64,000 nucleotides of DNA from NCBI GenBank assembly GCA_016708785.1, contig JADJFC010000010.1:1-64000 (forward strand). The letters are read 5' to 3'. The stretch is from Bacteroidota bacterium. GTDB taxonomy: Bacteria > Bacteroidota > Bacteroidia > AKYH767-A > 2013-40CM-41-45. The notes beneath the pieces are model-generated. The model did not search any database. It was given only the letters and a program-made list of their open reading frames with translations, and had not been told where the DNA came from. A program made the translations under genes and the position numbers. Each line of letters starts with the position of its first letter. The stretch's first letter is position 1. Positions 46,096 to 56,968 of this stretch are shown one piece after another.

Positions 46096-47175
46096 TTGAA
46101 AAGCATTTTGATCGTCATTGGAAATATCGCTATTGTAATAGCCACAATAATTTTCTTTGTTCTTGTTTCTGCTCTTTTCGGCAAAGAACCTCCACGCGGG
46201 GGCGATGGAGTTATCGGTCATGTTTGGGGCGTAATCATCTTCAACATCGTCTTTTTAGTGTGCATGGTCATTGCCGCTATTGCCATTGGAACAAATCATG
46301 GCTTTAGTTGGATTCAATATAGTAAGACCGGAACTTTTTTTATTGTAATGGCAGGGCTACTTGCAGCATGCGCGACTTCAACTTTGACAGGGCTTTTTAA
46401 ATATGAAAATGGTCCGATTCCCCCTTTATACAGAACCTTTTCAACTTTCGTTCCAATCCTCATACCGCTCACACTGATCATTACAGCAACAATTTTATTG
46501 AATCCCAATTTAAGAAATAATGTTCCATTACCTTATTATAAATGGCCCCTCGCCGGAGTTTCTCTGCTTGGATTAATTGGTCTTGCTTCCGGACTATTTT
46601 CATTTATTGAAGGAAATATTAAAAACGAAACTGCACGCATACAACAATCCATCAATGACGAAAATGAAAACAACATCAGAATGATGGGGGAGGTCGATTC
46701 GTGTGATGTGATCAATAATCTGGGCGGCATACTAATATTCACAGATGGCTACAAAGACAAAGTAGTGACAGAAAGAGCTGTTGCAAAAATGAAAACGAAT
46801 TCTGATTGGCAAAATGAATTAATTCGTTTAATTGAAACCAATCAAGCTCCTGAGGTCTTTACCTTTCTTGCATCAAACGAAGTTGACAATCCTGAATTAT
46901 TTTATACTCCTATTCAAAAAGGTATTCTCATTCAAGCAAAGCAAATCCGCGAAAACATTCGGAGATGTTCACACCCATCTCATTTCTACGCAGATCAGTT
47001 TTCATGGGAAGTAGAAAGAGTAATACGCACCGTCGACAAATTTCAAAACAAAGATGTAAGTTATCTTAATGAGATGAAAGAAATAAGAGCTGCTCTCGAC
47101 GAACCGAATGAATTTGAAAAGCCACGATTCAATTGCATTTCAAGACTTGATCATTGGATAAAAGAGCATAAATAA
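46096..47175 (+). CDS. Membrane protein of unknown function, TTG start
   Basis: 359 residues if TTG at 46096 is used (no upstream ATG in frame fits). Five spans lie in the first 180 residues (ILIVIGNIAIVIATIIFFVL, VIIFNIVFLVCMVIAAIA, FFIVMAGLLAACATSTLTG, PILIPLTLIITATILL, PLAGVSLLGLIGLASGLF), then a soluble C-terminal half rich in charged residues with EVFTFLASNEVDNPELFYTP. I recognise no family. It may form a unit with the next two genes. Confidence 0.5.
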   Translation: MKSILIVIGNIAIVIATIIFFVLVSALFGKEPPRGGDGVIGHVWGVIIFNIVFLVCMVIAAIAIGTNHGFSWIQYSKTGTFFIVMAGLLAACATSTLTGLFKYENGPIPPLYRTFSTFVPILIPLTLIITATILLNPNLRNNVPLPYYKWPLAGVSLLGLIGLASGLFSFIEGNIKNETARIQQSINDENENNIRMMGEVDSCDVINNLGGILIFTDGYKDKVVTERAVAKMKTNSDWQNELIRLIETNQAPEVFTFLASNEVDNPELFYTPIQKGILIQAKQIRENIRRCSHPSHFYADQFSWEVERVIRTVDKFQNKDVSYLNEMKEIRAALDEPNEFEKPRFNCISRLDHWIKEHK

Positions 47176-47224
47176 TTTTCAACGTTTCATTGCCCGCTGA
47201 ATATTAATTAATACCAAATGAATA

Positions 47225-47890
47225 ATGAATCAAGAAGAATTTTCTAATCAACTTGAGAATGCATATAAAGAGGCTTTGAAGCAAGCTGACCTCATCGTTG
47301 CGAATGCGGAACAGTTAAAGCTAGCGACTGAAGCTGAATTGTCAGAAGCTAAAAAAATCCGGATGAATGCTGAACTTGAAGCAGAAAAAATGGTTCACGA
47401 ATACTTCAATTTACGTCAAGAACAGTTCATGGCAGCAGCACTTACAGAATTGCTTCGAAATCTGACACGAAATCATCTTGAAGACGGGAAATCAATTGAC
47501 GAAATAAAAAACTGGCTGAAGGTAAATGAGTCATTTATTATTGATATAAAAACTATTCTGGAAAGAGTCGCAATGATCCGATCCAAAAATGCAGAAGCAC
47601 TGGAAATGGAAGGAAATCCAAAAGTTACTTACGAAAACAAAGGTCGTGGTGGAAATGTGTGTTTTCAGAACGACAAAACACGATTCAACCTATGGTGGGA
47701 ATTTGCAGGAGGCGACGCTCTTGTTATTCTGGACATTCCAACCGAAAAACAATGGGTTGCAAGGACTAACATTTCTCTTGAAGACCGCAAAAAAGTTATT
47801 ATATTTATTGCCGAACAGATCATAAAAGACCAAATGTCGGGAAGCGGGACGTATATCGTCGGAGAAAATGTGATCACTTTTTACAAATAA
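47225..47890 (+). CDS. Cytoplasmic coiled-coil protein of unknown function
   Basis: 221 residues. The N-terminal third is a heptad-like helix (LENAYKEALKQADLIVANAE, LSEAKKIRMNAELEAEKMVH), then a helical domain and a C-terminal beta-rich part (GNVCFQNDKTRFNLWWEFAG). No known motif or signal peptide. It follows the membrane protein by 49 bp. Confidence 0.5.
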   Translation: MNQEEFSNQLENAYKEALKQADLIVANAEQLKLATEAELSEAKKIRMNAELEAEKMVHEYFNLRQEQFMAAALTELLRNLTRNHLEDGKSIDEIKNWLKVNESFIIDIKTILERVAMIRSKNAEALEMEGNPKVTYENKGRGGNVCFQNDKTRFNLWWEFAGGDALVILDIPTEKQWVARTNISLEDRKKVIIFIAEQIIKDQMSGSGTYIVGENVITFYK

Positions 47891-47903
47891 AAAATTCAGT
47901 CAT

Positions 47904-48317
47904 ATGAAAAAAATTAAACTGAACATGTTTTTGATTGTCTGCTTTTTGCTGTCGACAATTTTGAGTTGTTCCGATGATTCTAAAACAGAAGTCACTTCGA
48001 CAATTAATACTTTTTTAAAAACCTATAAAGGTGACTTTCACACAGCAGATAAAAATTTAATGTCGACTGACCTGGCAGATCTGATTTCAAAATCTGTTTC
48101 AAAAGAAGAACTAGAGGCCGAAAAAGTAAAAGTAAGTGAGTTTCCGACAGACAAGCCACTTATGATAGAAGGCGATATTTTTTCAAGTTTCTTTGAAGGA
48201 CAACTTTTGGTAAATGAAAATGGCTGGAAGATCGATGATGTAGTATACTCCGGACATAAAATTGAAGTTGCCAGTACGAAAGAAGGCTTGAAGAATTTTA
48301 TTCTTTATGAAGAATAG
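47904..48317 (+). CDS. Small lipoprotein of unknown function
   Basis: 137 residues. Signal peptide with lipobox ILSCSDD. The mature part is alpha/beta with STINTFLKTYKGDFHTADKN and EGQLLVNENGWKIDDVVYSG, a layout like a small NTF2-like fold, though I cannot prove it. It follows the coiled-coil gene by 13 bp. Confidence 0.55.
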   Translation: MKKIKLNMFLIVCFLLSTILSCSDDSKTEVTSTINTFLKTYKGDFHTADKNLMSTDLADLISKSVSKEELEAEKVKVSEFPTDKPLMIEGDIFSSFFEGQLLVNENGWKIDDVVYSGHKIEVASTKEGLKNFILYEE

Positions 48318-48338
48318 CAATATTGATTTAAATAAAAA

Positions 48339-48956
48339 TCATTTTTTTTGTTCTAAAAAATATCTAAATGAAAATGTTATTTGTCTATTGTAGGTCCCAT
48401 AATCACTAATATAGTAACTACTATAACCGGGATCAAATTGCTTTTCAATATTCAAAAATCCATAAAGATATCTTATTGCAACAGATGTTTTAGAAGAAAA
48501 ATTAAGGCCCAATCCGGCACAGCCTAATACATCCAATTTACAGTACCTGCTCGTGATGCTGACAACTGTACCATAGTAGTTGCCAAAAACTTTCTTCGCT
48601 GAAAGTAAATATGCAAATTGCGGCCCAAGTTCAAAGAAAAGCTTATTGCGAGGTTGCCATTCAAAAAATAAATCTGCACAGAGATAATTTAAATTTAGTT
48701 TTACATTCGAATTGTCGTAACCATGACCCTTTTGATTAAATGTCAAAGCAGGGATAAATTTTGAACTCTTCCCAGTCACAAATCTTCCGATAATTCCTGC
48801 AGAAATTCCGAGATGCAAATCATTTTCCACCTGAGTTGTATACGAGCTATTATGTAGATTATCAATGCCCATCCCCAATGTCAATCCAAATTCAGGTCCG
48901 GCATTTGATTTACTAAAAGTGAAAATCAAAAGAACAACTAGAAGCGCGTTTTTCAA
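48339..48956 (-). CDS. Outer-membrane beta-barrel protein (PorT-like)
   Basis: 205 residues. Signal peptide MKNALLVVLLIFTFSKSNAG. It has repeated amphipathic strands (LTLGMGIDNLHNSSY, LNLNYLCADLFFEWQPRNKL, FFELGPQFAYLLSAK, RQITFSFRYFLEQ). The C-terminal strand with an aromatic near the end suits an outer-membrane barrel. No substrate known. Convergent with the lipoprotein gene (22 bp). Confidence 0.65.
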   Translation of the reverse strand: MKNALLVVLLIFTFSKSNAGPEFGLTLGMGIDNLHNSSYTTQVENDLHLGISAGIIGRFVTGKSSKFIPALTFNQKGHGYDNSNVKLNLNYLCADLFFEWQPRNKLFFELGPQFAYLLSAKKVFGNYYGTVVSITSRYCKLDVLGCAGLGLNFSSKTSVAIRYLYGFLNIEKQFDPGYSSYYISDYGTYNRQITFSFRYFLEQKK

Positions 48957-49084
48957 AAAAGTAGTTTTTAGTGTGTTTCAAACATAGTTAATAACATTCT
49001 TAATTGGAAATATAGTTTTTCAGTAATAAAAACAAGCCTTTTTATTTCCCGAATTTTCTATATTCGTCAACCAAACCAGCCCTT

Positions 49085-52000
49085 ATGCGGACCATCTTAT
49101 CGCTTACAATTCTACTACTTGTCATATCACTAACTTCTACATTTGGGCAGAACATAAAGGTTACCGGCACAGTGCTGAATTCCGATGGAGAGGCAATGCC
49201 TTTTCTCACTGTTGCAGTGGCCGGAACTACCAATGCAACTTTAACAGATGTAAATGGTAATTACGCTATCGAAAATATTTCTTCAACTGATACGCTCAAT
49301 TTTAGTTTTATCGGATACATCAGTCAGTCTGTTAAAGTCGGAGATCAGACCGTCATCAATGTAAAACTATTGGTGAAAACTCAAGAGCTAAACGAAGTAG
49401 TTGTGACCGCTCTTGGTGTCAACCGACAAAAAAGAGAGTTAGGATATTCTACTGAAAAAGTGGGCGGTGATGAAATTCTTAAATCTAATGCTCCGAATGT
49501 TTTGAATGCCTTAACAGGAAAAACTTCCGGTGTGCAAATTGCAAATCCCGACGGCGTAGATGGCGGTACAACTCGTATCACGATTCGTGGTAACAATAAC
49601 ATTTCAGGAAACAATCAACCATTGATCGTTGTCGATGGAATTCCTATGAATAATGATCCGGGATTAACGGATGTAGGCAGAGGAAAAGACTGGGGTTCTG
49701 CGATCAATAATATCAATGCAGCGGATATTGAGTCAATGAACATTTTAAAAGGTGGTGCTGCCTCCGCTCTCTATGGAGCAAGAGGTGCAAATGGTGTTGT
49801 TCTAATCACCACGAAAAAAGGAAGTAAACAAAAAGGGTTAGGTGTTTCTTATAATTTCTTTTACAAGACAACAACCCCCTATCGCTATCGTGATGTACAA
49901 AATAAATATGGTGGTGGCGCTCCTTCAACAAATTTTTCTGCTCCTGCTTTTGAATTGGGCGCAGACAATATTCCTCTCTTTCCTTCATTAGCAACGGACC
50001 CACAATTTGGGTATCCCGGCTCATCTGTGTCTTGGGGGCCGGAAATGACAGGACAAACTATTCGTTGGTGGGATGGGAGTCTCCGTTCATGGTCTCCTCA
50101 ACCTGACAACCTCAAACTTCCTTTTCAAAATGGACATACCACCACTCATAATATTTCCGCAGAAGGTGGTGGCGAAGCCGGAACAATGCGTGTTTCAATT
50201 TCGAAAAGCAATACGACACCTATTGTTGACAACAGCAATTTAGATCAAACAACTATCAACACAAATTCAACATTAAAAGTTTCAGAGAAGGTAAGTGTAA
50301 ATCTCGCTGCTTCTTACGTCGATTTTCATAGACTAAATAGTCCAATGTTAGGTGAAGATCCTGAATCATTCAGCAAAGGACAATTGTACTCTTGGCCTAG
50401 AAGCTATCAAGGTGAAGATCTGCAGAACTATGCTCTTCCTGATGGTACACGTAATCCGCAGACCGGCTATCCTTATCTCTACATCAATAATTATTTGTGG
50501 TGGAATTATTATAACAACAACACTACACTTGACAGATCAAAATTTCTTGGCGGACTAACTCTGAATTATAAAATCATGCCATGGTTAAGTTTCATGGGAC
50601 GAACAGGAATTGATTATACACTCGATGAATTTCAACAAAAGAATAAACCTGCAGACTTGATCGGATTGCTTGATGGTTACTATTCCGAATCTCAGCAAAA
50701 TGATAAAAGTTTGAATAGCGAATTTCTTTTTACTGCTTCCAAGAAAAATATTTTTAAATCTAATTTCAACATCGATGTAAACGTCGGGGGTTCTAGTTGG
50801 GATCGGGACATGCATAGTATCAGTGCACATTCAGGAACATGGTATTATCCCAACTGGTACAGTTTGTCAAATTATACTCCTACCGTTTATGGACAAGACT
50901 CCAACGGAAATGTGATCATTGTTAAACAAGGTGACGATCCAAGTGAACTCGTTCCTGTAAATTCTTTTTACAGAAAAAAAATAAACTCTATCTATTCATT
51001 TATCCATCTTGATTATAAAAATTATTTGTTCGTCGAATTAACAGGGAGAAATGACTGGTCGTCTACGCTTCCTGCAGATGCAAACTCTTATTTCTATCCG
51101 GGAATTTCTGTTAGCTACATTGCATCCGAAGCATTGAAGTTTAAAAACAAATGGTTAAGCTATTGCAAAATCAGAGGTGGTGCTGCACAAACAGCAACTG
51201 ACACTGAACCATATCAGACTGAATTTTATTATGCAACTTCACTCTTTGGCGGTGATCAATCATCGTCATTCCCTGCTGTGATTCCACCGATCGCTTTGAA
51301 ACCACAGCGAGTGAACACCTATGAAATTGGAACCAATCTGGGCTTCTTCGAAGATCGAATCGTACTTGATTTTACTTATTACTACAAATATTCTTTTGAT
51401 CAGATCATTAAAACTCCGCTTCCTTTATCTGCCGGCTCTTCCGCTGCTTTGATCAATGAAGGAGCAATCTCCAACAGAGGATTTGAATTATTGATCAATG
51501 CTACTGTTTACAATGGTAAAAAACTATTGATCAAAAGCGGAATAAACATTACCAGAAACCGAAATACAGTTGAAAGTCTGGGCGACTATGGAAATACATA
51601 TATCCTTGCCGACATCTGGGGTGAAAACGGTCCGCAGATGGCATTACATGAAGGGGATGATTTCGGAACTATTATCGGTTGGGATTATGTCTACAAAGAT
51701 GGACAACGAGTTGTGAGTGACGACGGAACAAAATATCTGATGTCTGATGAGCGAGTACCAATTGGAAACTCTTCTCCACATTTTTTAGCAGGATGGACTA
51801 CTGAATTCCGATATAAAAATTTCACATTACATACTTTGATAGATACTAAATGGGGCGGCGACATGTATTCCGGATCATATGTAACAGGACTTCAATCCGG
51901 ACAAAGTCCTGAAACATTAAGTGAACGTGATGGTGGCGGTTTGCCTTATACCAATCCTTCGGGAGTCACATCAAACTCAGGAGTAATACTTGAAGGTGTT

Positions 52001-52354
52001 CATCAGGATGGGTCACCAAATACAACTGTTGTTCACTACTACAATAAATACATGCCGAATGCCGGAGGCTGGGGGCACTTCCTTTCGAAGCCCGGAATTG
52101 TTGAAGACACATGGGTAAAAATGCGTGAAATAAATCTAACATACAATTTACAGAAGAGCGCATTAAGCAAATTAAAAATATTCCAGGAACTCTCTTTCAC
52201 TTTTACTGCGAGAGATCTATTCTATATATACAGCAGCGTACCTGATAGAATTAATCCCGAAGGTTTGATGGGAGCGGGTGACGCGCAAGGTTTTGAATGG
52301 GCCTCACTTCCGGGAGTTCGCTCATTTGCATTTGGTATCAATGCTAAATTTTAA
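49085..52354 (+). CDS. SusC/RagA-family TonB-dependent receptor
   Basis: 1089 residues. Signal peptide to TFGQ, then a CarboxypepD_reg-like domain (NIKVTGTVLNSDGEAMPFLT). The plug carries a TonB-box-like segment and GKTSGVQIANPDGVDGGTTR, DGIPMNNDPG, LKGGAASALYGARGANGVV. The C-terminal 22-stranded barrel has the usual Asn/Thr-rich loops (LTGRNDWSSTLPADANSY, GLQSGQSPETLS) and ends in SFAFGINAKF. The SusD partner starts 13 bp later. The pair imports a large substrate; its type cannot be read from sequence, but the adjacent secreted PNGase-like enzyme hints at glycoprotein or peptide fragments. Confidence 0.95.
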   Translation: MRTILSLTILLLVISLTSTFGQNIKVTGTVLNSDGEAMPFLTVAVAGTTNATLTDVNGNYAIENISSTDTLNFSFIGYISQSVKVGDQTVINVKLLVKTQELNEVVVTALGVNRQKRELGYSTEKVGGDEILKSNAPNVLNALTGKTSGVQIANPDGVDGGTTRITIRGNNNISGNNQPLIVVDGIPMNNDPGLTDVGRGKDWGSAINNINAADIESMNILKGGAASALYGARGANGVVLITTKKGSKQKGLGVSYNFFYKTTTPYRYRDVQNKYGGGAPSTNFSAPAFELGADNIPLFPSLATDPQFGYPGSSVSWGPEMTGQTIRWWDGSLRSWSPQPDNLKLPFQNGHTTTHNISAEGGGEAGTMRVSISKSNTTPIVDNSNLDQTTINTNSTLKVSEKVSVNLAASYVDFHRLNSPMLGEDPESFSKGQLYSWPRSYQGEDLQNYALPDGTRNPQTGYPYLYINNYLWWNYYNNNTTLDRSKFLGGLTLNYKIMPWLSFMGRTGIDYTLDEFQQKNKPADLIGLLDGYYSESQQNDKSLNSEFLFTASKKNIFKSNFNIDVNVGGSSWDRDMHSISAHSGTWYYPNWYSLSNYTPTVYGQDSNGNVIIVKQGDDPSELVPVNSFYRKKINSIYSFIHLDYKNYLFVELTGRNDWSSTLPADANSYFYPGISVSYIASEALKFKNKWLSYCKIRGGAAQTATDTEPYQTEFYYATSLFGGDQSSSFPAVIPPIALKPQRVNTYEIGTNLGFFEDRIVLDFTYYYKYSFDQIIKTPLPLSAGSSAALINEGAISNRGFELLINATVYNGKKLLIKSGINITRNRNTVESLGDYGNTYILADIWGENGPQMALHEGDDFGTIIGWDYVYKDGQRVVSDDGTKYLMSDERVPIGNSSPHFLAGWTTEFRYKNFTLHTLIDTKWGGDMYSGSYVTGLQSGQSPETLSERDGGGLPYTNPSGVTSNSGVILEGVHQDGSPNTTVVHYYNKYMPNAGGWGHFLSKPGIVEDTWVKMREINLTYNLQKSALSKLKIFQELSFTFTARDLFYIYSSVPDRINPEGLMGAGDAQGFEWASLPGVRSFAFGINAKF

Positions 52355-52367
52355 TCAGAGAAAGACG

Positions 52368-53987
52368 ATGAAAAAAATAAATATATTTCTCACTTGTATT
52401 ACCTGCTTGCTAGTTCTTTCTTCTTGCGAAAAGGATTTTGAAGAAATTAACAAGAACCCGAACGGATTTACTTCTGCCAGTGATGGATCATTATTCAATG
52501 CTGTGATCTCTTCAATGAAATCAGGTTGGAATGAGCAACTGTATGTGAACAATTCTGTCCTTTACAAAGAAACACAACAAGCTTCTCTCTCTCAAGTAAG
52601 GTGGAATAATTATACATTAGGCACGGAGGAAATCTGGTCGAATTATTATACAACACTTCCTAATTTAAGAGAACTTGAATACCGTTGGAAATCGTTGGAC
52701 ACATCTTCTCATGCTATACAAAATATGATGGCAATGGAGAAGATTGTTTTAGCATACAAAACTTTCAAGGTAACAGATTTGTTTGGCGACATTCCATTTT
52801 CTGAAGCCGGCTATGGCTATCTGGATGCAAGCAAACTTCATCCTGCCTTCGATACACAGGAAAATATTTACAAAAATCTATTGAGTGAATTAGAATGGGC
52901 AGCAAATCATATCGACCCGGCGGCTACTACTCAAGAACCTTACCTAACATTTAAGAGTTTTGATAATTTGTTTTTCGGCGATCTGGTCAAATGGCAAAAA
53001 TTCGCGAATTCACTTCGCCTACGTTATGCGATGAGAATGGTTAACAAAGAACCGCTGCTTGCAGGTTCTATAGTTGAAGACATCATTCTTAATTTCAAAC
53101 CTGTATTTGGTGTAAACGAATTCGGTCAACTGAATTCAAATCCAAATGAGAGTGCATTACTTTATCCTTATCAATTGGGATACAGAAACGAAAGCAAAGG
53201 TTGGTCATTCAATCAATCGAAAGATCTGCGCCTCGGAACAACAATCTGGAATTTGATCTCTGCAAACAATAACATGGATGGTAGTGGCATCTTTGACCCA
53301 AGAGCTTTTTACTTCTTCGAAACAAACAATAATAATCAATGGGTCGCATATCCGAATGATCCGGCAACAGGTTTGCAACCTGATGGTGGAATACCATACG
53401 AGTATCAACGTGATGTTGCATATGCTATCAAAGGATCCGGATGTTTGTATTCGCCCGTGAACTATTATCTGGTTCGCGATATGGATTATGTACCGGATGT
53501 ACTTTTCACAGGAGCAGAAATTTTATTTCTCCGTGCAGAAGCATACATGCGTGGGATCGGAGTTCCTGCTGACCCGGGACAAGCAGGGACGGAATTTCTG
53601 GGTGCTGTTCAATTCTCGCTCGACTTCTGGCAATACATCATGAATAATTCAAAACTTCCTACAGGAATTCCTTTCGCAACAAATATCACTGTTCCTTCCA
53701 ATGTAAATTATATTTCACTTCAATCAAATCTGAATTATTTTGCACTGGGTCAGGCCGAGCAATTAGAAATGATCTATGCACAAAGCTGGGTCGATTTCTT
53801 TATGCAGCCACAACAGGCATTTGCATTAGCAAGAAGAACATATTCAACTCCGCGTGAAGGTGCAGGACTTCAGGTTTATCGCTTCCCAATTCCACCTACA
53901 GAAGTTTCATATAATCCGGGAAACTGGCAAAGCACCTATGGCACTTCCGGCGACAATCTGATGAATAAGCTTTGGTGGATGAATTGA
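52368..53987 (+). CDS. SusD/RagB-like surface lipoprotein
   Basis: 539 residues from MKKINIFLTCITCLLVLSSC (lipobox Cys). A longer upstream start at 52278 would overlap SusC and add no signal. The family looks like SusD-like_2 (EKDFEEINKNPNGF; ALRYAMR-type helices LRLRYAMRMVNKEPLLAGSI; GGIPYEYQRDVAYAI). It caps the SusC barrel and binds substrate. The PNGase-like gene follows at 114 bp. Confidence 0.92.
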   Translation: MKKINIFLTCITCLLVLSSCEKDFEEINKNPNGFTSASDGSLFNAVISSMKSGWNEQLYVNNSVLYKETQQASLSQVRWNNYTLGTEEIWSNYYTTLPNLRELEYRWKSLDTSSHAIQNMMAMEKIVLAYKTFKVTDLFGDIPFSEAGYGYLDASKLHPAFDTQENIYKNLLSELEWAANHIDPAATTQEPYLTFKSFDNLFFGDLVKWQKFANSLRLRYAMRMVNKEPLLAGSIVEDIILNFKPVFGVNEFGQLNSNPNESALLYPYQLGYRNESKGWSFNQSKDLRLGTTIWNLISANNNMDGSGIFDPRAFYFFETNNNNQWVAYPNDPATGLQPDGGIPYEYQRDVAYAIKGSGCLYSPVNYYLVRDMDYVPDVLFTGAEILFLRAEAYMRGIGVPADPGQAGTEFLGAVQFSLDFWQYIMNNSKLPTGIPFATNITVPSNVNYISLQSNLNYFALGQAEQLEMIYAQSWVDFFMQPQQAFALARRTYSTPREGAGLQVYRFPIPPTEVSYNPGNWQSTYGTSGDNLMNKLWWMN

Positions 53988-54101
53988 AATAAATAGAAAT
54001 TGGCAAAATTATCTGGAAATTAAATAATGGCTATATTAGCCTTGCATTTCTGCTATATATATAATTGAAATAAAATCCCAAAAAAATAAATCCCAACAAC
54101 C

Positions 54102-56599
54102 ATGAAGCAATTCTACATCACTCTCCGATTGTTCTTCGCTTTTTTTCTTGCTATACAGGCAGGAAAAGTGAATGCACAATCCAACCAGTACCTTGATTTC
54201 GACGGCGTCGATGACTATGTCAACATTCCAAATGCCTCAACGCATATTGCCGGATCTAATGCAATATCAATTACCGGTTGGTTCTACGAAAATCAATTGT
54301 CATATGGACAAGGGATGATGGGATTCCGTGCTACTGCAGGTGGATTCTACATGATAGAATTGAATAATGGTTCTATCGAATGCCGGTTACTAAATTCTGC
54401 CGGAACTCTTTATACATACAATGCACCAAACTTTACCATTATTCCTCAGGTATGGCAACACTATGCCTGGGTTTATAATGGATCAACGATTGCATTATAC
54501 CTTAATGGTAATTTAGTTGGCAGTAGTGCCGCATCAGGAACGATCACTAGCACTGCAGTTCCGTTTGCTATTGGAAAAAGTTTGTTAAGTGGATTCAATT
54601 TTATTTATGATGGAAGAATTGACGAGGTTTCTGTATGGAATAAAGCATTAACTCCAACAGAAATTCAAGATATGATGGCAAATGAATTATTAGGAACAGA
54701 ACCTAATTTGAAATTGTATTACAAATTTAATCAGGGAATCCCGGGAGGAAACAACACTAGTATTTCAAGTCTGATCTCTGCAATAAATTCTCCTACATAC
54801 GATGGATCACTATTGAACTTTGCACTTACAGGTGCTACATCTAACTTCAATGGCGTTTTGGATACAAGTTTTCAAGCGATCTCTTTTCCACAGATCACTC
54901 CACAATTAACTACTACTCCTCCATTCCAATTAATTGCTACTGCATCTTCCGGTTTACCTGTAACGTTCTCTGTTGAGTCAGGTCCTGCAACACTTGCCGG
55001 TGACATCATTACTCTTACCGGTGCAGGTAGTGTAAGCATCAGAGCAAGTCAGCTTGGAAATGGAACTTATGACTCTGCCGTATCAGTTGTAAATACTTTT
55101 ATGGTCGTTGACCCTGCATTAAATTCTCCAAACATCGAAGCACGAAATCCTGTTGATGGTGCTGATGTATACATGCCTACACTTTCTACAATGCAACTTG
55201 CTGCTTTAGTTGATATCGATTATCCGGGACTATTCACAGTTCAAAGTGTTGCATTTATGATAAATGGTTCGAATGTTCCAATTGACACATACGGAAATGG
55301 TCACTATACCGCTCTATGGACTCCTCCTGCTTATGGTGCTTATACAATACAAATTATTTCTACAAGTAATTTTGGAGCAACAAATACTGTTGATGTAAAT
55401 ATTAATGTTGTTCAAACAGTAAATGACATTAATAACCTCAGCGCATTCAGTGGAATCTGGCTAAACACCGATACATCTTCAACAACACGTGACGGCGTTC
55501 TCCCTTCATACGTTGGCGCATTTGACACCATCATCGCTACACTTGTTGTTACTTGTCCGAGTGGTGGTTGTGGTCCTTATGACAGAGTAGCAAGTATTGA
55601 TGCAAAAGGTCACGATGGAAAATGGTTTGAGATCATTCGTTACATCACACCTTTTGGAGTTGCTTGTACACATCAGATCAATGTTGCTGATTACATGTCT
55701 TTATTACAAGGCAAGGTTACATTCAGAGCAAATTGTACAACACTTGACAACGGATTTGTCTTCCAATTGAAATTCGACTTCAAAGCCGGTGCGCCTCAAT
55801 ATAAATACAGCAGCGTACAACAAGTGTGGAAAGACGTTTATCCGTTCGGAGACTACGCCGATTTTCAACCGGTTCCTGTATTCAACTATACATACCCTGA
55901 TCATGCAATTGCATCAAAACTAAAACTAGTTAGCACAGGTCATGGATGGGGATCGTTGAATACCGGAAATGCAGCAGAATTTTATCATGCTACTCACGAT
56001 ATCTTTGTAAACGGAGTAAATACATTTTCACAAGACAATTGGAAAACTTGTAACCCGAATCCTGATGGTTGTTCTCCACAGAGCGGTACTTGGACGTATG
56101 CTCGTGCAGGCTGGTGCCCCGGATCTATTGCACCTTATTTTGATTACGATATGACTTCCTATGTATCTAACCAAAACCTAAGTCTTCAATATCAGTTTTT
56201 CACAGGATATACTGATCAGTGTCACCCAAATAATCCGGGCTGCGTGACTGGTACCACTTGTACTGATTGTAGCGATGGATTCAATCCTATCCTTGATGTA
56301 AACAGCAACCTGATCATTTACTATGATTCAGCGATCTCACTATCCGTAAAAGAAATGGACTACATCGGATTTGCTATTTATCCAAATCCGACTGCGGGTT
56401 TTGTTACTATCAACACCAATGGAAAAACAAATCAAAACTATATCGTATCGATCTATAATATGATTGGTGTTCCACAAAGACAATTTAACTGGAATGGCGA
56501 TCGCAGAGCTATCGATCTGACTACACTTGCACAAGGAATTTATAATGTGCGTGTAACGAATGGCAGATCAAGTGAACTTAAAAACTTGTGATCGAATAA
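54102..56599 (+). CDS. Secreted LamG and PNGase F-like amidase with T9SS sorting domain
   Basis: About 832 residues. Signal peptide ends VNAQ. A LamG/concanavalin-like domain covers about 30-220 (YLDFDGVDDYVNIPNASTHI; GRIDEVSVWNKALTPTEIQD), then Ig-like or MBG-like domains to about 440. The region to about 745 matches peptide-N-glycosidase F: PYDRVASIDAKGHDGKWFEI, RYITPFGVACTHQINVADYM, and Cys-rich loops (CNPNPDGCSPQSGTW). The T9SS domain follows (IYPNPTAGFVTINTNG). As written it ends SSELKNL at 56591. One extra A in AAAAA gives ELKKLVIE and a stop at 56599, the usual T9SS end. Predicted to release N-glycans from glycoproteins at the cell surface. Confidence 0.85.
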
Positions 56600-56699
56600 A
56601 TCTAAATATTACTTTCCGATAAAATTATTTCAAAGGGCAGTAATCCTTAATTCAGCCCTTGATTTCAATTTTTCTTTTTTTGTTTGCCCAAAAAAAGAA

Positions 56700-56870
56700 A
56701 CAAAAAAAGGGCCCAACGCGCACCAAATCATTTGAAACTTCGATTATTAGACACAACCTTGATCAACTTTTCAAATGATTTCGCGCAGCGCGTTGACTCC
56801 CCACACAATAACTGTTCTATCTTTGATTAAGAAAGATGTGTGTCAAGAAATTGTGGGGGCTTCCTATGAA
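56700..56870. repeat. Nested inverted repeats in the gap after the PNGase-like gene
   Basis: Three pairs: CAACGCGC with GCGCGTTG, AAATCATTTGAAA with TTTCAAATGATTT, and CCCCACACAAT with ATTGTGGGGGC. They sit in an AT-rich gap of about 430 bp without genes, following a poly-A/GGGCCC stretch. They may fold into one large cruciform or RNA structure, or be the remains of a mobile repeat. Confidence 0.5.
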
Positions 56871-56968
56871 TTTATTCTGCGAACAGTTGATTTAAGTTAT
56901 AATTTAAAGCTTAAATTATAAAGTTTGATTTTTATGGGACAGTGGTAAAATCTAAATATTTATTAACC

